DNA of 64,000 nt from Microbacterium sp. nov. GSS16 (GCF_028198145.1 NZ_CP116338.1:2356001-2420000); one strand, 5' to 3'. Counted from the stretch's first letter, positions 41,223-50,709 are shown. Notes: a model not told the origin generated them from the letters alone. Numbers and translations: made by a program.

Positions 41223-41453
41223 TCAGTCGTCCGCGACGTCGACGCGGACGCGACGTCCGTCGGCGAGAGCGGAGATGAGCGTGCGCAGCGCCTTGGCGGT
41301 GCGGCCGCCGCGCCCGATCACTCGACCACGGTCATCCGGGTGCACGTGCACCTCGAGGAGGTCGCCACGGGGCGACGCGGATGCGGTGATGCGGACATCG
41401 TCCGGGTGATCGACGATCCCCTTGACGACGTGTTCGAGCGCGGCGGCGAGCAC
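41223..41453 (-). CDS. khpA: KH-domain RNA-binding protein KhpA
   Basis: A 76-aa single KH domain with the GxxG loop in GRVIGRGGRTAKALRTLI. In Gram-positives KhpA pairs with KhpB and binds RNA; its place between rpsP and rimM is strongly conserved. GTG start, 6 bp after the rpsP stop. Confidence 0.93.
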   Translation of the reverse strand: MLAAALEHVVKGIVDHPDDVRITASASPRGDLLEVHVHPDDRGRVIGRGGRTAKALRTLISALADGRRVRVDVADD

Positions 41454-41459
41454 AGCGGA

Positions 41460-41888
41460 TTACTCTGCGTCGGAGGCGGGAGCCTCAGCGGCCTCCGCGT
41501 CGGCGGGAGCGTCGGCCGGGGCCTCCTCGGCCTTCTTCTCGGCCTTGGGCTTGATGACCGACTTCTTGGCGGAGTCGACCTCGAAAGCGGCCTTGGGCTC
41601 TGCGACCTGGACGGTGGACTTCGCGTCCTTGTCGCCCTTGTACTTGCCCCAGTCGCCGGTGAGCTTCAGCAGCGCGGTGACCTGCTCGGTCGGCTGCGCA
41701 CCGACCGACAGCCAGTACTGGGCGCGGTCGGAGTCGACCTCGATGAACGAGGGATTCTCGGTGGGGTGGTACTTGCCGATCTCCTCGATCACACGACCGT
41801 CGCGCTTGGTGCGCGAGTCGGCCACGACGATGCGGTAGTGCGGAGCACGGATCTTGCCCATGCGCTTGAGACGGATCTTGACAGCCAC
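41460..41888 (-). CDS. rpsP: 30S ribosomal protein S16
   Basis: A 142-aa S16. The first 85 residues are the conserved protein ([47 protein letters not shown]). The remaining 55 are a Lys-rich and then acidic Ala/Pro/Glu extension ([20 protein letters not shown]), much like the S2 tail. Starts at GTG 41888, the first codon of the conserved sequence. First gene of the rpsP-trmD operon. Confidence 0.97.
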   Translation of the reverse strand: MAVKIRLKRMGKIRAPHYRIVVADSRTKRDGRVIEEIGKYHPTENPSFIEVDSDRAQYWLSVGAQPTEQVTALLKLTGDWGKYKGDKDAKSTVQVAEPKAAFEVDSAKKSVIKPKAEKKAEEAPADAPADAEAAEAPASDAE

Positions 41889-41984
41889 GATTCTCCTGAA
41901 TGGTGTGGAAAGAAAGATGAACCGGTCGCCTGGAGAGTGGGGTGCACATCCGGCGGAAGCTCTGAAAGGGGTGACGGATGCTGG

Positions 41985-42023
41985 ATAGAGGGTCGAGCAG
42001 CCGTCCGACCCTCTATTCTGCCA
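41985..42023 (-). promoter_or_regulatory. rpsP promoter motif and leader hairpin
   Basis: TGGCAGAATAG (42013-42023, minus strand) matches the rplS motif exactly. Overlapping it towards the gene is a perfect 11-bp inverted repeat, ATAGAGGGTCG (41985-41995) with CGACCCTCTAT (42006-42016) and a 10-nt loop, which would lie at the very 5' end of the transcript or act as an operator. Confidence 0.45.
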
Positions 42024-42085
42024 GATTCGCCCGCCGTCCGCGAAACGACACCACACGATGCGCCCAACGTGTCATCCCCGCGTGT

Positions 42086-42091
42086 CAGACT
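42086..42091 (+). promoter_or_regulatory. -10-like element of the glutamate-cysteine ligase-like gene
   Basis: CAGACT, 6 nt before the GTG at 42098; supports this GTG over the one at 42092. Confidence 0.35.
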
Positions 42092-42097
42092 GTGCGC

Positions 42098-43246
42098 GTG
42101 CCGATCGAATTCGCCCCCTCCGCTCGTTCGACAGTGGGGCTGGAGTGGGAGGTCATGCTGGCCGACCCGGCCACGGGAGATCTCGTCGGCCGCGCGCCCG
42201 AGCTGCTGACTCGCCTCGAGCAGCAGAGCGCCCCCGAGCGCCACACCGTCACCGGCGAGCTGCTCACGAACACCATCGAGGTGACCAGTGGAGTGGGCAG
42301 CACGGTCGCCGATGCGGTCGACGATGTCGCCGCCGCGATCGCCGCGGTGCGCCGCTCGACCGACCCCGCTGGCATCGAGCTGCTGTCCGCCGGCAGCCAT
42401 CCGTTCGCCCAGTGGTTCGATCAGCGGGTGACCGACAAGAACCGCTACCACAAGCTCATCGAGCGCACCCAGTGGTGGGGCCGCAACATGATGATCTGGG
42501 GCATCCACGTGCACGTCGGCGTCGACGACAGGGCGAAGGTCGTGCCGATCATGGGAGCGCTGGCCGGCTTCCTCCCTCACCTCCAGGCGCTGTCGGCCTC
42601 GAGCCCCTACTGGGCCGGCGAGCGGACGGGGTATGCCTCGAACCGGGCGCTGGTCTTCCAGCAGCTGCCGACCGCTGGTCTGCCCTGGTCGATATCGAAC
42701 TGGCTGGAGTTCGAGACCTTCGTCGACGACATGACCCGCACCGGGGTGATGGCCGACCCGTCCGAGATCCGGTGGGACATCCGCCCGGCGCCGAAGTGGG
42801 GCACCATCGAGGTGCGCGCATGCGACGGCATGTCGACGCTGAGCGAACTGGCATCCGTCGCCGCACTGACACAGTCACTCGTGGAGTTCTTCTCGCGTGA
42901 GCTGGACGAGGGCAGGGAGCTTCCGACGCTGCAGCCCTGGTTCCATCGTGAGAACAAGTGGCGGGCCGCTCGATACGGCCTCGACGCGAGGGTCATCGTC
43001 GACCGTGCGGGCTCGCAGGTGCCGGTGCGCGAGCACATCACGGCTGTCGTCGAGGATCTCATGCCGATCGCCGCCGATCTGCGATGCACCCACGAGCTGC
43101 AGGGAGTGCACACGATCGTCGAGCAGGGGGCGAGCTATTCCCGCCAGCTCGCGGCGGCCGACGCGGCGAACGGCGACCTCCGTCAGGTGGTCCAGCATCT
43201 GATCCGTGAGTTCCGCGCCGGTCCCGAGCGCTCGGTCGGCAGCTGA
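42098..43246 (+). CDS. glutamate--cysteine ligase-like carboxylate-amine ligase (YbdK family)
   Basis: A 382-aa GCS2-family ATP-dependent ligase. Family signatures: STVGLEWEVMLADPATGDLV at the start, TNTIEVTSGVGSTV, WGRNMMIWGIHVHVGVDD and KWGTIEVRACDGMSTL. YbdK proteins join Glu and Cys poorly; in organisms using mycothiol the physiological product is unclear and could be ergothioneine-related or another gamma-glutamyl amide. No partner gene (gshB, egtB-E) is next to it. Start set by the -10-like CAGACT. A weak GC-rich inverted repeat fills the gap to the convergent regulator gene. Confidence 0.88.
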   Translation: MPIEFAPSARSTVGLEWEVMLADPATGDLVGRAPELLTRLEQQSAPERHTVTGELLTNTIEVTSGVGSTVADAVDDVAAAIAAVRRSTDPAGIELLSAGSHPFAQWFDQRVTDKNRYHKLIERTQWWGRNMMIWGIHVHVGVDDRAKVVPIMGALAGFLPHLQALSASSPYWAGERTGYASNRALVFQQLPTAGLPWSISNWLEFETFVDDMTRTGVMADPSEIRWDIRPAPKWGTIEVRACDGMSTLSELASVAALTQSLVEFFSRELDEGRELPTLQPWFHRENKWRAARYGLDARVIVDRAGSQVPVREHITAVVEDLMPIAADLRCTHELQGVHTIVEQGASYSRQLAAADAANGDLRQVVQHLIREFRAGPERSVGS

Positions 43247-43297
43247 GCCGCGACTCGGCTCGTCCGGCCGCAACCGTCCGCCCGCCGCGAGTCCGGC

Positions 43298-44266
43298 TCA
43301 GTCGCTGTCGAGCAGACGGCGAGCCAGCGCGTCGTCGAGCACGACGTCGGTGATGAGCCCTGCGCCGATGGCCGCTCTCAGCGAGCCGAGCTTCGCCGCG
43401 CCCGATACGACGCACACCCTGCGCGGCACCCGCCGGAGCCGATCGAGGCCAGGGCCGGTCGAACGTGCGTTCAAGCGCACGTCACGCCAGCTGCCATCGG
43501 CCCGGAAGAACACCGTCGCGACATCGCCGATGACCGCGTCCTCCTTCAGGCTGCCGTAGTCGTCGCGGCCGAGATAGCCGCCGACGTAGACCCGACTGGG
43601 CACATCGGCCTCGGGCGAGCCCAGACCGAACACGGCGATGTCCATCTTCGCCTGGAAGGCCAGCACCCGCCGCGTGCTGCGTTCGCGCCACATAGCCTCT
43701 CGCGTGGCGGGGCTGTCGAAGAAGGCGGGGACCGGGAACTGCTCGACCTGGGCGCCGAAGGCGTATCCGAAGCGCTGCAGGATGTCGCTGGAGTACTCCA
43801 GTCCGCTCGTCTGCGTGTTGCCCGCGCCGTTGAGCTGCACGAAGGTCGTGCCGTGGGTCTCCTTCGGCAGCAGTGAGCGGCTGACCGCGCTGATGGTCGA
43901 GCCCCAGGCGACGCCGACGACCATGTTCGACTCGACGAACTGCGTCAGCAGGCGGCCAGCCGTCAGCGCGACGCGTTCGAGTCGCTCCACCTCGCTGACG
44001 CGCTCCGGGATCGGAGCGATGTGCGCGGTGATCCCGTGCCGCTCGTTGAGTCGCTGCTCGAGCATCCCCAGTCGCTCCAGCGGCGAATGGATCCGGATGT
44101 CGACCAGGCCCACCTCCCGGGCGAAGCTGAGCAGACGGGACACCGATGATCGGGAGGTGCCGAGCTCGCGAGCGATGACCTCCATCGTCTGGTCCTGCAT
44201 GTAATACAGCTGAGCCGCGGTCAGCGCCGCGATCAGCTTCCGGTCGCGTGCGGCGTCCGTCGTCAT
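43298..44266 (-). CDS. SorC/DeoR-type sugar-binding transcriptional regulator, probable glycerol regulator
   Basis: A 322-aa SorC-family regulator. An N-terminal helix-turn-helix (QTMEVIARELGTSRSSVSRLL, about residues 26-47) is followed by a sugar-phosphate-isomerase-like effector domain with VVGVAWGSTISAVSRSL and the C-terminal GAAKLGSLRAAIGAGLITDVV. It is divergent from glpD with a 14-bp perfect palindrome between, so it likely controls glpDFK in response to glycerol-3-phosphate or a related phosphate (inference). ATG chosen as the first in frame with the domain. Confidence 0.88.
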   Translation of the reverse strand: MTTDAARDRKLIAALTAAQLYYMQDQTMEVIARELGTSRSSVSRLLSFAREVGLVDIRIHSPLERLGMLEQRLNERHGITAHIAPIPERVSEVERLERVALTAGRLLTQFVESNMVVGVAWGSTISAVSRSLLPKETHGTTFVQLNGAGNTQTSGLEYSSDILQRFGYAFGAQVEQFPVPAFFDSPATREAMWRERSTRRVLAFQAKMDIAVFGLGSPEADVPSRVYVGGYLGRDDYGSLKEDAVIGDVATVFFRADGSWRDVRLNARSTGPGLDRLRRVPRRVCVVSGAAKLGSLRAAIGAGLITDVVLDDALARRLLDSD

Positions 44267-44287
44267 GTCGTCCTCCGCGCCGATTCT

Positions 44288-44336
44288 TGCACATATGTGC
44301 ATCCGGGTTGCACGTGGCGCCCTTCGGGTCGATGCT
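44288..44336 (+). promoter_or_regulatory. glpD promoter with palindromic operator
   Basis: TGCACATATGTGCA (44288-44301) is a perfect 14-bp palindrome; a further TTGCAC half-site/-35 lies at 44308-44313, then 17 bp and GATGCT (44331-44336), a plausible -10. The palindrome sits just upstream of the -35 of glpD and 22 bp from the regulator's own start, fit for joint control. Confidence 0.6.
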
Positions 44337-44366
44337 GAGAACATCCAGAGAAGAGGGAGGTCGAAG

Positions 44367-46085
44367 ATGATCGAGTCGACGCACTCATCACGTGAACGCC
44401 AGCAGGTCGAAGCAGTCCGCGAGTCGGGACGCACCACGGTTCTCATCATCGGTGCGGGGATCAACGGCATCTCCACGTTCCGCGATCTCGCCCTCCAGGG
44501 CGTCGACGTGCTGCTCGTCGAACGCGGCGACTTCGCGTCCGGGGCCTCGGCAGCTTCGAGCCACATGATCCACGGCGGCATCCGCTATCTGGAGAACGGC
44601 GAGTTCCGCCTCGTGCGGGAATCCGTCCAGGAGCGCAACGGCCTGCTCAAGATCGCGCCGCACTACGTCAAGCCCCTGCAGACGACCATCCCGATCTACT
44701 CGACATTCTCTGGCATCCTCTCCGCACCGCTGCGCTTCCTCACGCACCGCAGCGGAAAGCCGCAGGAGCGCGGCGCCTTCCTGATCAAGGTCGGGCTCAC
44801 CATCTACGACACGTTCTCTCGCGATGGCGGGGTCGTCCCCCGCCACCGTTTCCTCGGACGCAAGCGCTCGTTGTCGGAGCTGCCCGCGCTCGACCCGAAG
44901 ATCAAGTACACCGCCACTTACTACGACGCTTCGATGCACGACCCGGAGCGTCTCGCGCTGGATGTGCTGCAGGACGGGCGGGCCGCTCACCAGGGCGCCG
45001 TGGCGCTCAACTACGTCGAGGCCGTCGGCCGCACCGCAGAGGGCGTGCTGCTGCGCGACCTCGAGACCGGCACCGAGTTCACGGTGTCCGCCGACGTGGT
45101 CGTCAACGCCTCGGGTCCGTGGACCGACCTCACCAACGACGCCCTCGGCGAGGAGACCCGCTTCATGGGCGGCACCAAGGGGTCGCACATCGTGCTGGAT
45201 CACCCGGAGCTGCTCGACGCGACCGGCGGGCGGGAGATCTTCTTCGAGCACTCCGACGGACGCATCGTGCTCATCTACCCGCTCAAGGGCCGCGTGCTCG
45301 TCGGCACGACCGACATCGACGCCGACCCTCGGGAGGTGCCGGTGTGCACGGAGGAGGAGATCGACTACTTCTTCGACCTCATCCATCACGTGTTCCCGTC
45401 CATCCCGGTATCGCGCGATCAGATCGTCTTCACGTTCTCGGGCATCCGTCCGCTCCCCCGCCACGAGGACACTGCGCCCGGCTTCGTCTCGCGCGACTAC
45501 CGGGTCGAGGTCGACCGCGACGGAGACATCCCCCTGGTCAGCCTCGTCGGCGGCAAGTGGACCACGTTCCGCGCCCTCGGCGAGTCGCTCTCCGACGTCG
45601 TGCTCGGACTGATCGGTCGCGGCCGCCGAGTGTCGACCGTCGGCCGCGCGATCGGCGGCGGACAGGGCTTCCCGCGCACCGCGCGCGCCCGGCACAGCTG
45701 GATCGAGCAGAACCTTCCCGGCGCAGGCGACCGCGCCGAGCGCCTGCTCACCCGATACGGCACCCGCGCGGCTGACGTCTGGCAGTTCGTCCGCGGAGGC
45801 GACGACGCGCCGCTCGCCGGCGGTGATCTGTCGACGCGAGAGCTGATGTGGATGGTCGAGCGCGAACACGCCGTCCGCCTTCAGGATGTCATCCTGCGTC
45901 GCACCAGTCTGGCGTTCACCGGCGATGTCACCGACGAGGTGCTCGTCGAGCTCGCCGATGCGATGGCTCCTCTCCTCGACTGGGACGCCGAGCGACGCGT
46001 GGCCGAACTCGAGGAGACGCGCTCTCTGCTCAACGACCGACACGGCCTCGACCTTCCCGCACTTCCGTCGCATCAGAACGGCTGA
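44367..46085 (+). CDS. glpD: glycerol-3-phosphate dehydrogenase (FAD-dependent)
   Basis: A 572-aa membrane-associated flavoenzyme oxidising glycerol-3-phosphate to dihydroxyacetone phosphate and feeding electrons to quinone. The FAD-binding IIGAGINGISTFRDLALQG (residues 28-46) and SHMIHGGIRYLE are clear; GGKWTTFRALGES and a C-terminal GlpA/D cap domain (STRELMWMVEREHAVRLQD) follow. GAGGGAGG lies upstream of the ATG. First gene of glpD-glpF-glpK. Confidence 0.96.
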   Translation: MIESTHSSRERQQVEAVRESGRTTVLIIGAGINGISTFRDLALQGVDVLLVERGDFASGASAASSHMIHGGIRYLENGEFRLVRESVQERNGLLKIAPHYVKPLQTTIPIYSTFSGILSAPLRFLTHRSGKPQERGAFLIKVGLTIYDTFSRDGGVVPRHRFLGRKRSLSELPALDPKIKYTATYYDASMHDPERLALDVLQDGRAAHQGAVALNYVEAVGRTAEGVLLRDLETGTEFTVSADVVVNASGPWTDLTNDALGEETRFMGGTKGSHIVLDHPELLDATGGREIFFEHSDGRIVLIYPLKGRVLVGTTDIDADPREVPVCTEEEIDYFFDLIHHVFPSIPVSRDQIVFTFSGIRPLPRHEDTAPGFVSRDYRVEVDRDGDIPLVSLVGGKWTTFRALGESLSDVVLGLIGRGRRVSTVGRAIGGGQGFPRTARARHSWIEQNLPGAGDRAERLLTRYGTRAADVWQFVRGGDDAPLAGGDLSTRELMWMVEREHAVRLQDVILRRTSLAFTGDVTDEVLVELADAMAPLLDWDAERRVAELEETRSLLNDRHGLDLPALPSHQNG

Positions 46086-46126
46086 AGCACCGACCGTCGC
46101 CTCCCCGCGACATGAATTCACCCATT

Positions 46127-46150
46127 GCCCGCGCCGGGGAGAGCGCGGGC
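46127..46150 (+). promoter_or_regulatory. intercistronic hairpin glpD-glpF
   Basis: GCCCGCGC (46127-46134) and GCGCGGGC (46143-46150) form a perfect 8-bp stem with an 8-nt loop, between glpD and glpF. No T run, so it may shape mRNA stability rather than stop transcription. Confidence 0.5.
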
Positions 46151-46172
46151 AGCACGAAAGGTCAATGAAGAC

Positions 46173-46925
46173 ATGACTGATGTCAATCTCGGTTTGTACT
46201 TCCTCTCCGAGTTCGTCGGAACAGCGATGCTGCTCCTGCTCGGCTGCGGCGTCGTCGCCAACGTCGCCCTTGCCAAGACCAAGGGCTTCGCGGGCGGTTT
46301 CCTCATGGTCAACTGGGGCTGGGGTCTCGCCGTGTTCGCCGGTGTGCTGGCATCGGCGTACTCCGGCGCGATCATCAACCCCGCCGTCGGGCTCGGGCTG
46401 CTGATCGCCGGCAAGATCACCTTCGTCGCCTTCCTGGTCGCGACCGCTGCCGAGCTGCTCGGCGCCATCGTCGGCGCCGTTCTCGTATGGCTCGCCTACA
46501 AGCAGCACTTCGACGACGAGCCCGAGGCCGCGAACAAGCTCGGCGTGTTCTCGACCGGTCCGGCGATCCGCTCCTACGGCTGGAACCTCGTCACCGAGAT
46601 CATCGGCACCTTCGTGCTGATGTTCGTCATCTTCGCGTTCGCGGACTACGGTGACATCGAGATCGGCACCCCCGGCGGCCTCGGCCCGCTCACGGCGCTG
46701 CCCGTCGCCCTGCTCGTGGTCGGCATCGGCGCCTCCCTCGGTGGTCCGACCGGCTACGCCATCAACCCGGCCCGTGACCTCGGACCCCGCATCGCCCACG
46801 CGATCCTGCCGATCAAGGGCAAGGGCTCGAGCGACTGGTCGTACTCGTGGGTGCCCGTCGTCGGCCCGTTCATCGGCGCCGCGATCGCTGCGCTCGCCGC
46901 ACCGGCTCTGCTGAGCCTGGCCTGA
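46173..46925 (+). CDS. glpF: glycerol uptake facilitator (aquaglyceroporin)
   Basis: A 250-aa MIP channel, six helices plus two half-helices, passing glycerol through the membrane. The NPA boxes are intact: [13 protein letters not shown] and [13 protein letters not shown]; the Asp after the second NPA-R is the aquaglyceroporin hallmark. Lies between glpD and glpK, and so supplies substrate for the kinase. Confidence 0.96.
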   Translation: MTDVNLGLYFLSEFVGTAMLLLLGCGVVANVALAKTKGFAGGFLMVNWGWGLAVFAGVLASAYSGAIINPAVGLGLLIAGKITFVAFLVATAAELLGAIVGAVLVWLAYKQHFDDEPEAANKLGVFSTGPAIRSYGWNLVTEIIGTFVLMFVIFAFADYGDIEIGTPGGLGPLTALPVALLVVGIGASLGGPTGYAINPARDLGPRIAHAILPIKGKGSSDWSYSWVPVVGPFIGAAIAALAAPALLSLA

Positions 46926-46953
46926 CCCGATTCGATTTCAAAGGAGAAACAAC

Positions 46954-48468
46954 ATGGCTGAGTACATCATCGCGATCGATCAGGGCACCACGTCGAGCCG
47001 TGCCATCATCTTCGACCGGAAGGGCAGTATCGTCGCCACCGGCCAGAAGGAGCACGAGCAGATCCTCCCGAAGGCGGGCTGGGTCGAGCACGACGCACTG
47101 GAGATCTGGCGCAACGTGCAGGAGGTGATCGGCCTGGCGCTGAGCCGCGCCGACCTCACCCGCCACGACATCGCCGCGGTCGGCATCACCAATCAGCGCG
47201 AGACCGCCGTCGTGTGGGACCGCAACACCGGCAAGCCGGTCTACAACGCGATCGTCTGGCAGGACACCCGCACGCAGGAGATCGTCGACCGTCTCGCCGC
47301 TGACGGAGGGGTCGAGCGGTTCAAGCCGGTCGTGGGCCTGCCGCTGGCGACCTACTTCTCCGGCACCAAGATCACCTGGATCCTCGAGAACGTCGAGGGT
47401 GCGCGCGAGAAGGCGGATGCCGGCGACCTGATGTTCGGCACCACCGACTGCTGGGTTCTCTGGAACCTCACCGGCGGCGTCGACGGCGGCGTGCACGCGA
47501 CGGATGTGACCAACGCGTCGCGCACGATGTTCATGGACCTCGAGACGCTCGAGTGGCGCGACGACATCCTCGAGGCGTTCGGCGTGCCGCGCTCGATGAT
47601 GCCGGAGATCCGCTCCTCGTCGGAGGTGTACGGCGCGGCAGAGAGCTCGTCGCTGCTGCGCGAGACGCCGATCGCAGGCATCCTCGGCGACCAGCAGGCC
47701 GCGACGTTCGGTCAGGCCGCGTTCGACAAGGGTGAGAGCAAGAACACCTACGGCACCGGCTGCTTCCTGATCTTCAACACCGGCGAGGAGGTCGTGCACT
47801 CCAAGAACGGCCTGCTCACCACGGTCGGGTACAAGCTCGGCGACGGCCCGACCCACTACGCCCTGGAGGGATCGATCGCGGTCACCGGATCGCTCATCCA
47901 GTGGCTGCGTGATCAGCTGGGCATCATCGGCTCGGCGCCCGAGGTCGAGGACCTCGCTCGTCAGGTTGACGACAACGGAGGCGTGTACATCGTGCCCGCC
48001 TTCTCGGGTCTGTTCGCGCCGTACTGGCGTCCGGACGCCCGCGGCGCGATCGTGGGCCTGACCCGGTACTCGAACCGGAACCACATCGCTCGTGCCGCGC
48101 TCGAGGCCGTGGCCTTCCAGACCCGCGACGTGCTGGACGCCGTCAACGCGGATGCGGGTGTGGATCTCACCGAGCTGAAGGTCGACGGCGGCATGGTCGC
48201 GAACGACGCGCTCATGCAGTTCCAGGCTGACGTTCTGGGCGTGCCGGTCGTGCGGCCGGTCGTCGCCGAGACCACCGCACTCGGCGCCGCCTATGCGGCC
48301 GGTCTGGCGGTGGGATTCTGGAACGGCCTGGACGATCTGTCTGCCAACTGGCAGGAGGACAAGCGCTGGGAGCCGAGCATGGATGCCGAGGAGCGCGACC
48401 GCCAGCTGCGCCTGTGGCGCAAGGCCGTCTCGAAGTCGATGGACTGGGTCGACGCCGACGTGCGCTGA
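46954..48468 (+). CDS. glpK: glycerol kinase
   Basis: A 504-aa FGGY kinase making glycerol-3-phosphate and trapping glycerol. Motifs: [15 protein letters not shown] at residues 6-20, [45 protein letters not shown], and [25 protein letters not shown] lies 8 nt before the ATG. Last gene of the glycerol operon; a terminator follows. Confidence 0.97.
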   Translation: MAEYIIAIDQGTTSSRAIIFDRKGSIVATGQKEHEQILPKAGWVEHDALEIWRNVQEVIGLALSRADLTRHDIAAVGITNQRETAVVWDRNTGKPVYNAIVWQDTRTQEIVDRLAADGGVERFKPVVGLPLATYFSGTKITWILENVEGAREKADAGDLMFGTTDCWVLWNLTGGVDGGVHATDVTNASRTMFMDLETLEWRDDILEAFGVPRSMMPEIRSSSEVYGAAESSSLLRETPIAGILGDQQAATFGQAAFDKGESKNTYGTGCFLIFNTGEEVVHSKNGLLTTVGYKLGDGPTHYALEGSIAVTGSLIQWLRDQLGIIGSAPEVEDLARQVDDNGGVYIVPAFSGLFAPYWRPDARGAIVGLTRYSNRNHIARAALEAVAFQTRDVLDAVNADAGVDLTELKVDGGMVANDALMQFQADVLGVPVVRPVVAETTALGAAYAAGLAVGFWNGLDDLSANWQEDKRWEPSMDAEERDRQLRLWRKAVSKSMDWVDADVR

Positions 48469-48481
48469 TCGCAGACTGACG

Positions 48482-48515
48482 AAGCGGGCCCGGGGATTCC
48501 TCCCCGGGCCCGCTT
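48482..48515. terminator. bidirectional terminator between glpK and ffh
   Basis: Perfect 15-bp stem (48482-48496 with 48501-48515), TTCC loop, followed by a short T-rich run; 13 bp after the glpK stop and 16 bp from the ffh stop. Confidence 0.9.
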
Positions 48516-48531
48516 TCTCGTCTGGGCGCTG

Positions 48532-50085
48532 TCAGCTCTTGCCGAACAGCTTCTGGATCTCCGCGAGATCGGCCTCGCTGGGCGCCTTCTGCCCGCCGAG
48601 CCCGAAGCCGGTGCCCGTCGGCGTGGTGTTCGAGGTCGCGAGGCCCGCGTTCTCTGCGGCGCGCTTGGCCGGGTTGCCCGAGCGGGAGCCACCGCCCTTG
48701 CCCTTGGCGCCCTTCTTGCCGCGCTTGCTCGAAGCGCCGGGCTTGCCCATGGGCCCCATGCCGGGGATGTTCGGCGTGCCGCCGCGGGCGACGGTCTTCA
48801 TCATCTTCGCGGCCTGCTCGAACCGCTGCACCAGCTGGTTTACGTCGGTGACCGTCATGCCCGAGCCCTTGGCGATGCGCATGCGGCGCGAGCCGTTGAG
48901 GATCTTGGGGTTGCGACGCTCGCCCGGGGTCATCGAGCGGATGATCGCCTCGGTGCGGTCGATCTCGCGCTCGTCGAAGTCCTCGAGCTGCTGCTTCATC
49001 TGGCCCATGCCCGGCAGCATGCCGAGCATCTTCTTCATCGAGCCCATCTTCTTCATCTGCTGAAGCTGCTCGAGGAAGTCCTCGAGGGTGAAGGCCTCGT
49101 TGGCGAGCTTCTCGGCCATCTTCATGGCCTCTTCCTCGTCGAAGGCCTGCTGGGCCTGCTCGATGAGGGTCAGGATGTCACCGAGGTCGAGGATGCGGCT
49201 CGCCATGCGGTCGGGGTGGAACGGCTCGAGATCCTCGAGGTTCTCGCCGGTGGAGGCGAAGATGATCGGACGCCCGGTGACCGACGCCACCGAGAGCGCG
49301 GCGCCACCGCGCGCGTCGCCGTCGAGCTTCGACAGCACGACACCGGTGAAGTCGACGCCCTCCTGGAACGCCTTGGCCGTGTTCACCGCATCCTGACCGA
49401 TCATCGCGTCGATGACGAACAGCACCTCGTCGGGACTGGTCGCCTTGCGGATGTCGGATGCCTGCTTCATCAGCTCGGCGTCGACGCCGAGGCGTCCCGC
49501 GGTGTCGATGATGACGACGTCGTGCTGGTGGCGGCGCGCGTAGTCGACGCCATCCTTCGAGACGCGGATCGGGTCGCCGACGCCGTTGCCGGGTTCGGGG
49601 GCGAAGACCGTGGCACCCGCGCGCTCGGCGACGACCTGCAGCTGGTTGACGGCGTTCGGACGCTGCAGGTCGGCGGCGACGAGCAGCGGCGTGTGCCCCT
49701 CACCCTCGAGCTGCTTGGCCAGCTTTCCGGCGAAGGTGGTCTTTCCCGATCCCTGCAGCCCCGCGAGCATGATGACCGTCGGCGGGTTCTTGGCGAACTC
49801 GAGACGACGCTGCTCGCCGCCGAGGATCGCGATGAGCTCCTCGTTGACGATCTGCACGACCTGCTGCGCCGGGTTCAGCGCCTTGTTGACCTCGTCGCCG
49901 AGGGCGCGCTCGCGCACCTTCGCCGTGAAGTCCTTGACCACCGCGAGCGCGACGTCCGCGTCGAGCAGAGCGCGACGGATCTCGCGGACGGTGCCGTCGA
50001 CATCGGCGGGAGTCAGCTTTCCCTTCGTGCGCAGATTGCGGAAGGTCTCGGTGAGCCGATCGGAGAGCGTGCCAAAGGTAGCCAT
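48532..50085 (-). CDS. ffh: signal recognition particle protein Ffh
   Basis: A 517-aa SRP54 GTPase that brings inner-membrane proteins to the translocon. N domain, then G domain with LAGLQGSGKTTFAGKLA, VIIDTAGRLGVDAEL and VLSKLDGDARGGAALS, then the Met-rich M domain (QQMKKMGSMKKMLGMLPGMG; GSGMTVTDVNQLVQRFEQA). A Gly/Lys-rich tail follows. TAGAAT lies 10 nt before the ATG, so a leader of a few nt at most. Confidence 0.97.
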   Translation of the reverse strand: MATFGTLSDRLTETFRNLRTKGKLTPADVDGTVREIRRALLDADVALAVVKDFTAKVRERALGDEVNKALNPAQQVVQIVNEELIAILGGEQRRLEFAKNPPTVIMLAGLQGSGKTTFAGKLAKQLEGEGHTPLLVAADLQRPNAVNQLQVVAERAGATVFAPEPGNGVGDPIRVSKDGVDYARRHQHDVVIIDTAGRLGVDAELMKQASDIRKATSPDEVLFVIDAMIGQDAVNTAKAFQEGVDFTGVVLSKLDGDARGGAALSVASVTGRPIIFASTGENLEDLEPFHPDRMASRILDLGDILTLIEQAQQAFDEEEAMKMAEKLANEAFTLEDFLEQLQQMKKMGSMKKMLGMLPGMGQMKQQLEDFDEREIDRTEAIIRSMTPGERRNPKILNGSRRMRIAKGSGMTVTDVNQLVQRFEQAAKMMKTVARGGTPNIPGMGPMGKPGASSKRGKKGAKGKGGGSRSGNPAKRAAENAGLATSNTTPTGTGFGLGGQKAPSEADLAEIQKLFGKS

Positions 50086-50095
50086 GGTGCCTCTG

Positions 50096-50101
50096 ATTCT
50101 A
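50096..50101 (-). promoter_or_regulatory. -10 element of ffh
   Basis: TAGAAT on the minus strand, 10 nt before the ATG at 50085. Confidence 0.5.
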
Positions 50102-50124
50102 CGCGAGCGGCGAGCGGCGTCCGC

Positions 50125-50709
50125 TCAGTGCCAGGGAAGATCGTGCACGCTGCGCATCGCGTCCTCGAACTGCGCCTCGAGCGACGCCTGCCCGGCGCCC
50201 CGCTCGGCCCACACCCGCACGGATGACAGCACTGCCGTCGCGAACGCGGAACCCAGGATGTCGGCGCGGATCACCTCGATGCCGGCGCTGCGTGCTGCCG
50301 CGGCGATCGCCGATGCCAGCCGCGCGTGCCGCAGCCCCGTGTCCCGCATCAGCTCCGCTTCCACGCCCATCGCGCTCGCATGACGCAGCGCGAGCGCCAG
50401 CGGATCGGGTGCCAGATCGTGGAGCATGGGTCGCAGCGCGTCTCGTACCGCTGCGCCGTCGGCATCCGTCCCCAGGCGCGCCAGCGCCACCAGGGCCGCA
50501 TCGACTCTGGCGTCGAATCCCGACCAGAGCACGTCGCTCTTGGACGAGAAGTAGTTGAAGAAGCTCGACCGGCTCACTCCGGCGCGACGGGTGATGTCGA
50601 CGATCGACGTCGCCTCATACCCCTGCTCGAGGAACAGTTCGCAGGCGGCCTCCGCGAGAGTCTCGCGAGACGACGCCCGGGGACGCCCTGCTCGCGAAGC
50701 CGTGGTCAT
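50125..50709 (-). CDS. TetR family transcriptional regulator
   Basis: A 194-aa TetR-type repressor. The N-terminal HTH reads [42 protein letters not shown] (about residues 14-56); the C-terminal ligand domain is all-helical with no clue to its effector. The ATG follows TACGCT by 7 nt. It is divergent from lipB; the gap contains a TTGGA-n5-TCCAA inverted repeat. Confidence 0.9.
   Translation of the reverse strand: MTTASRAGRPRASSRETLAEAACELFLEQGYEATSIVDITRRAGVSRSSFFNYFSSKSDVLWSGFDARVDAALVALARLGTDADGAAVRDALRPMLHDLAPDPLALALRHASAMGVEAELMRDTGLRHARLASAIAAAARSAGIEVIRADILGSAFATAVLSSVRVWAERGAGQASLEAQFEDAMRSVHDLPWH

Noticed and set aside
43247..43297. Terminator between the ligase-like gene and the regulator
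   Set aside because: Partial GC-rich pairing (GACTCG/CGAGTC) with mismatched flanks; too weak to call.
44388..46799. 803-codon open frame antisense to glpD and glpF
   Set aside because: Runs across two real genes and an intergenic gap; composition is that of a shadow frame.
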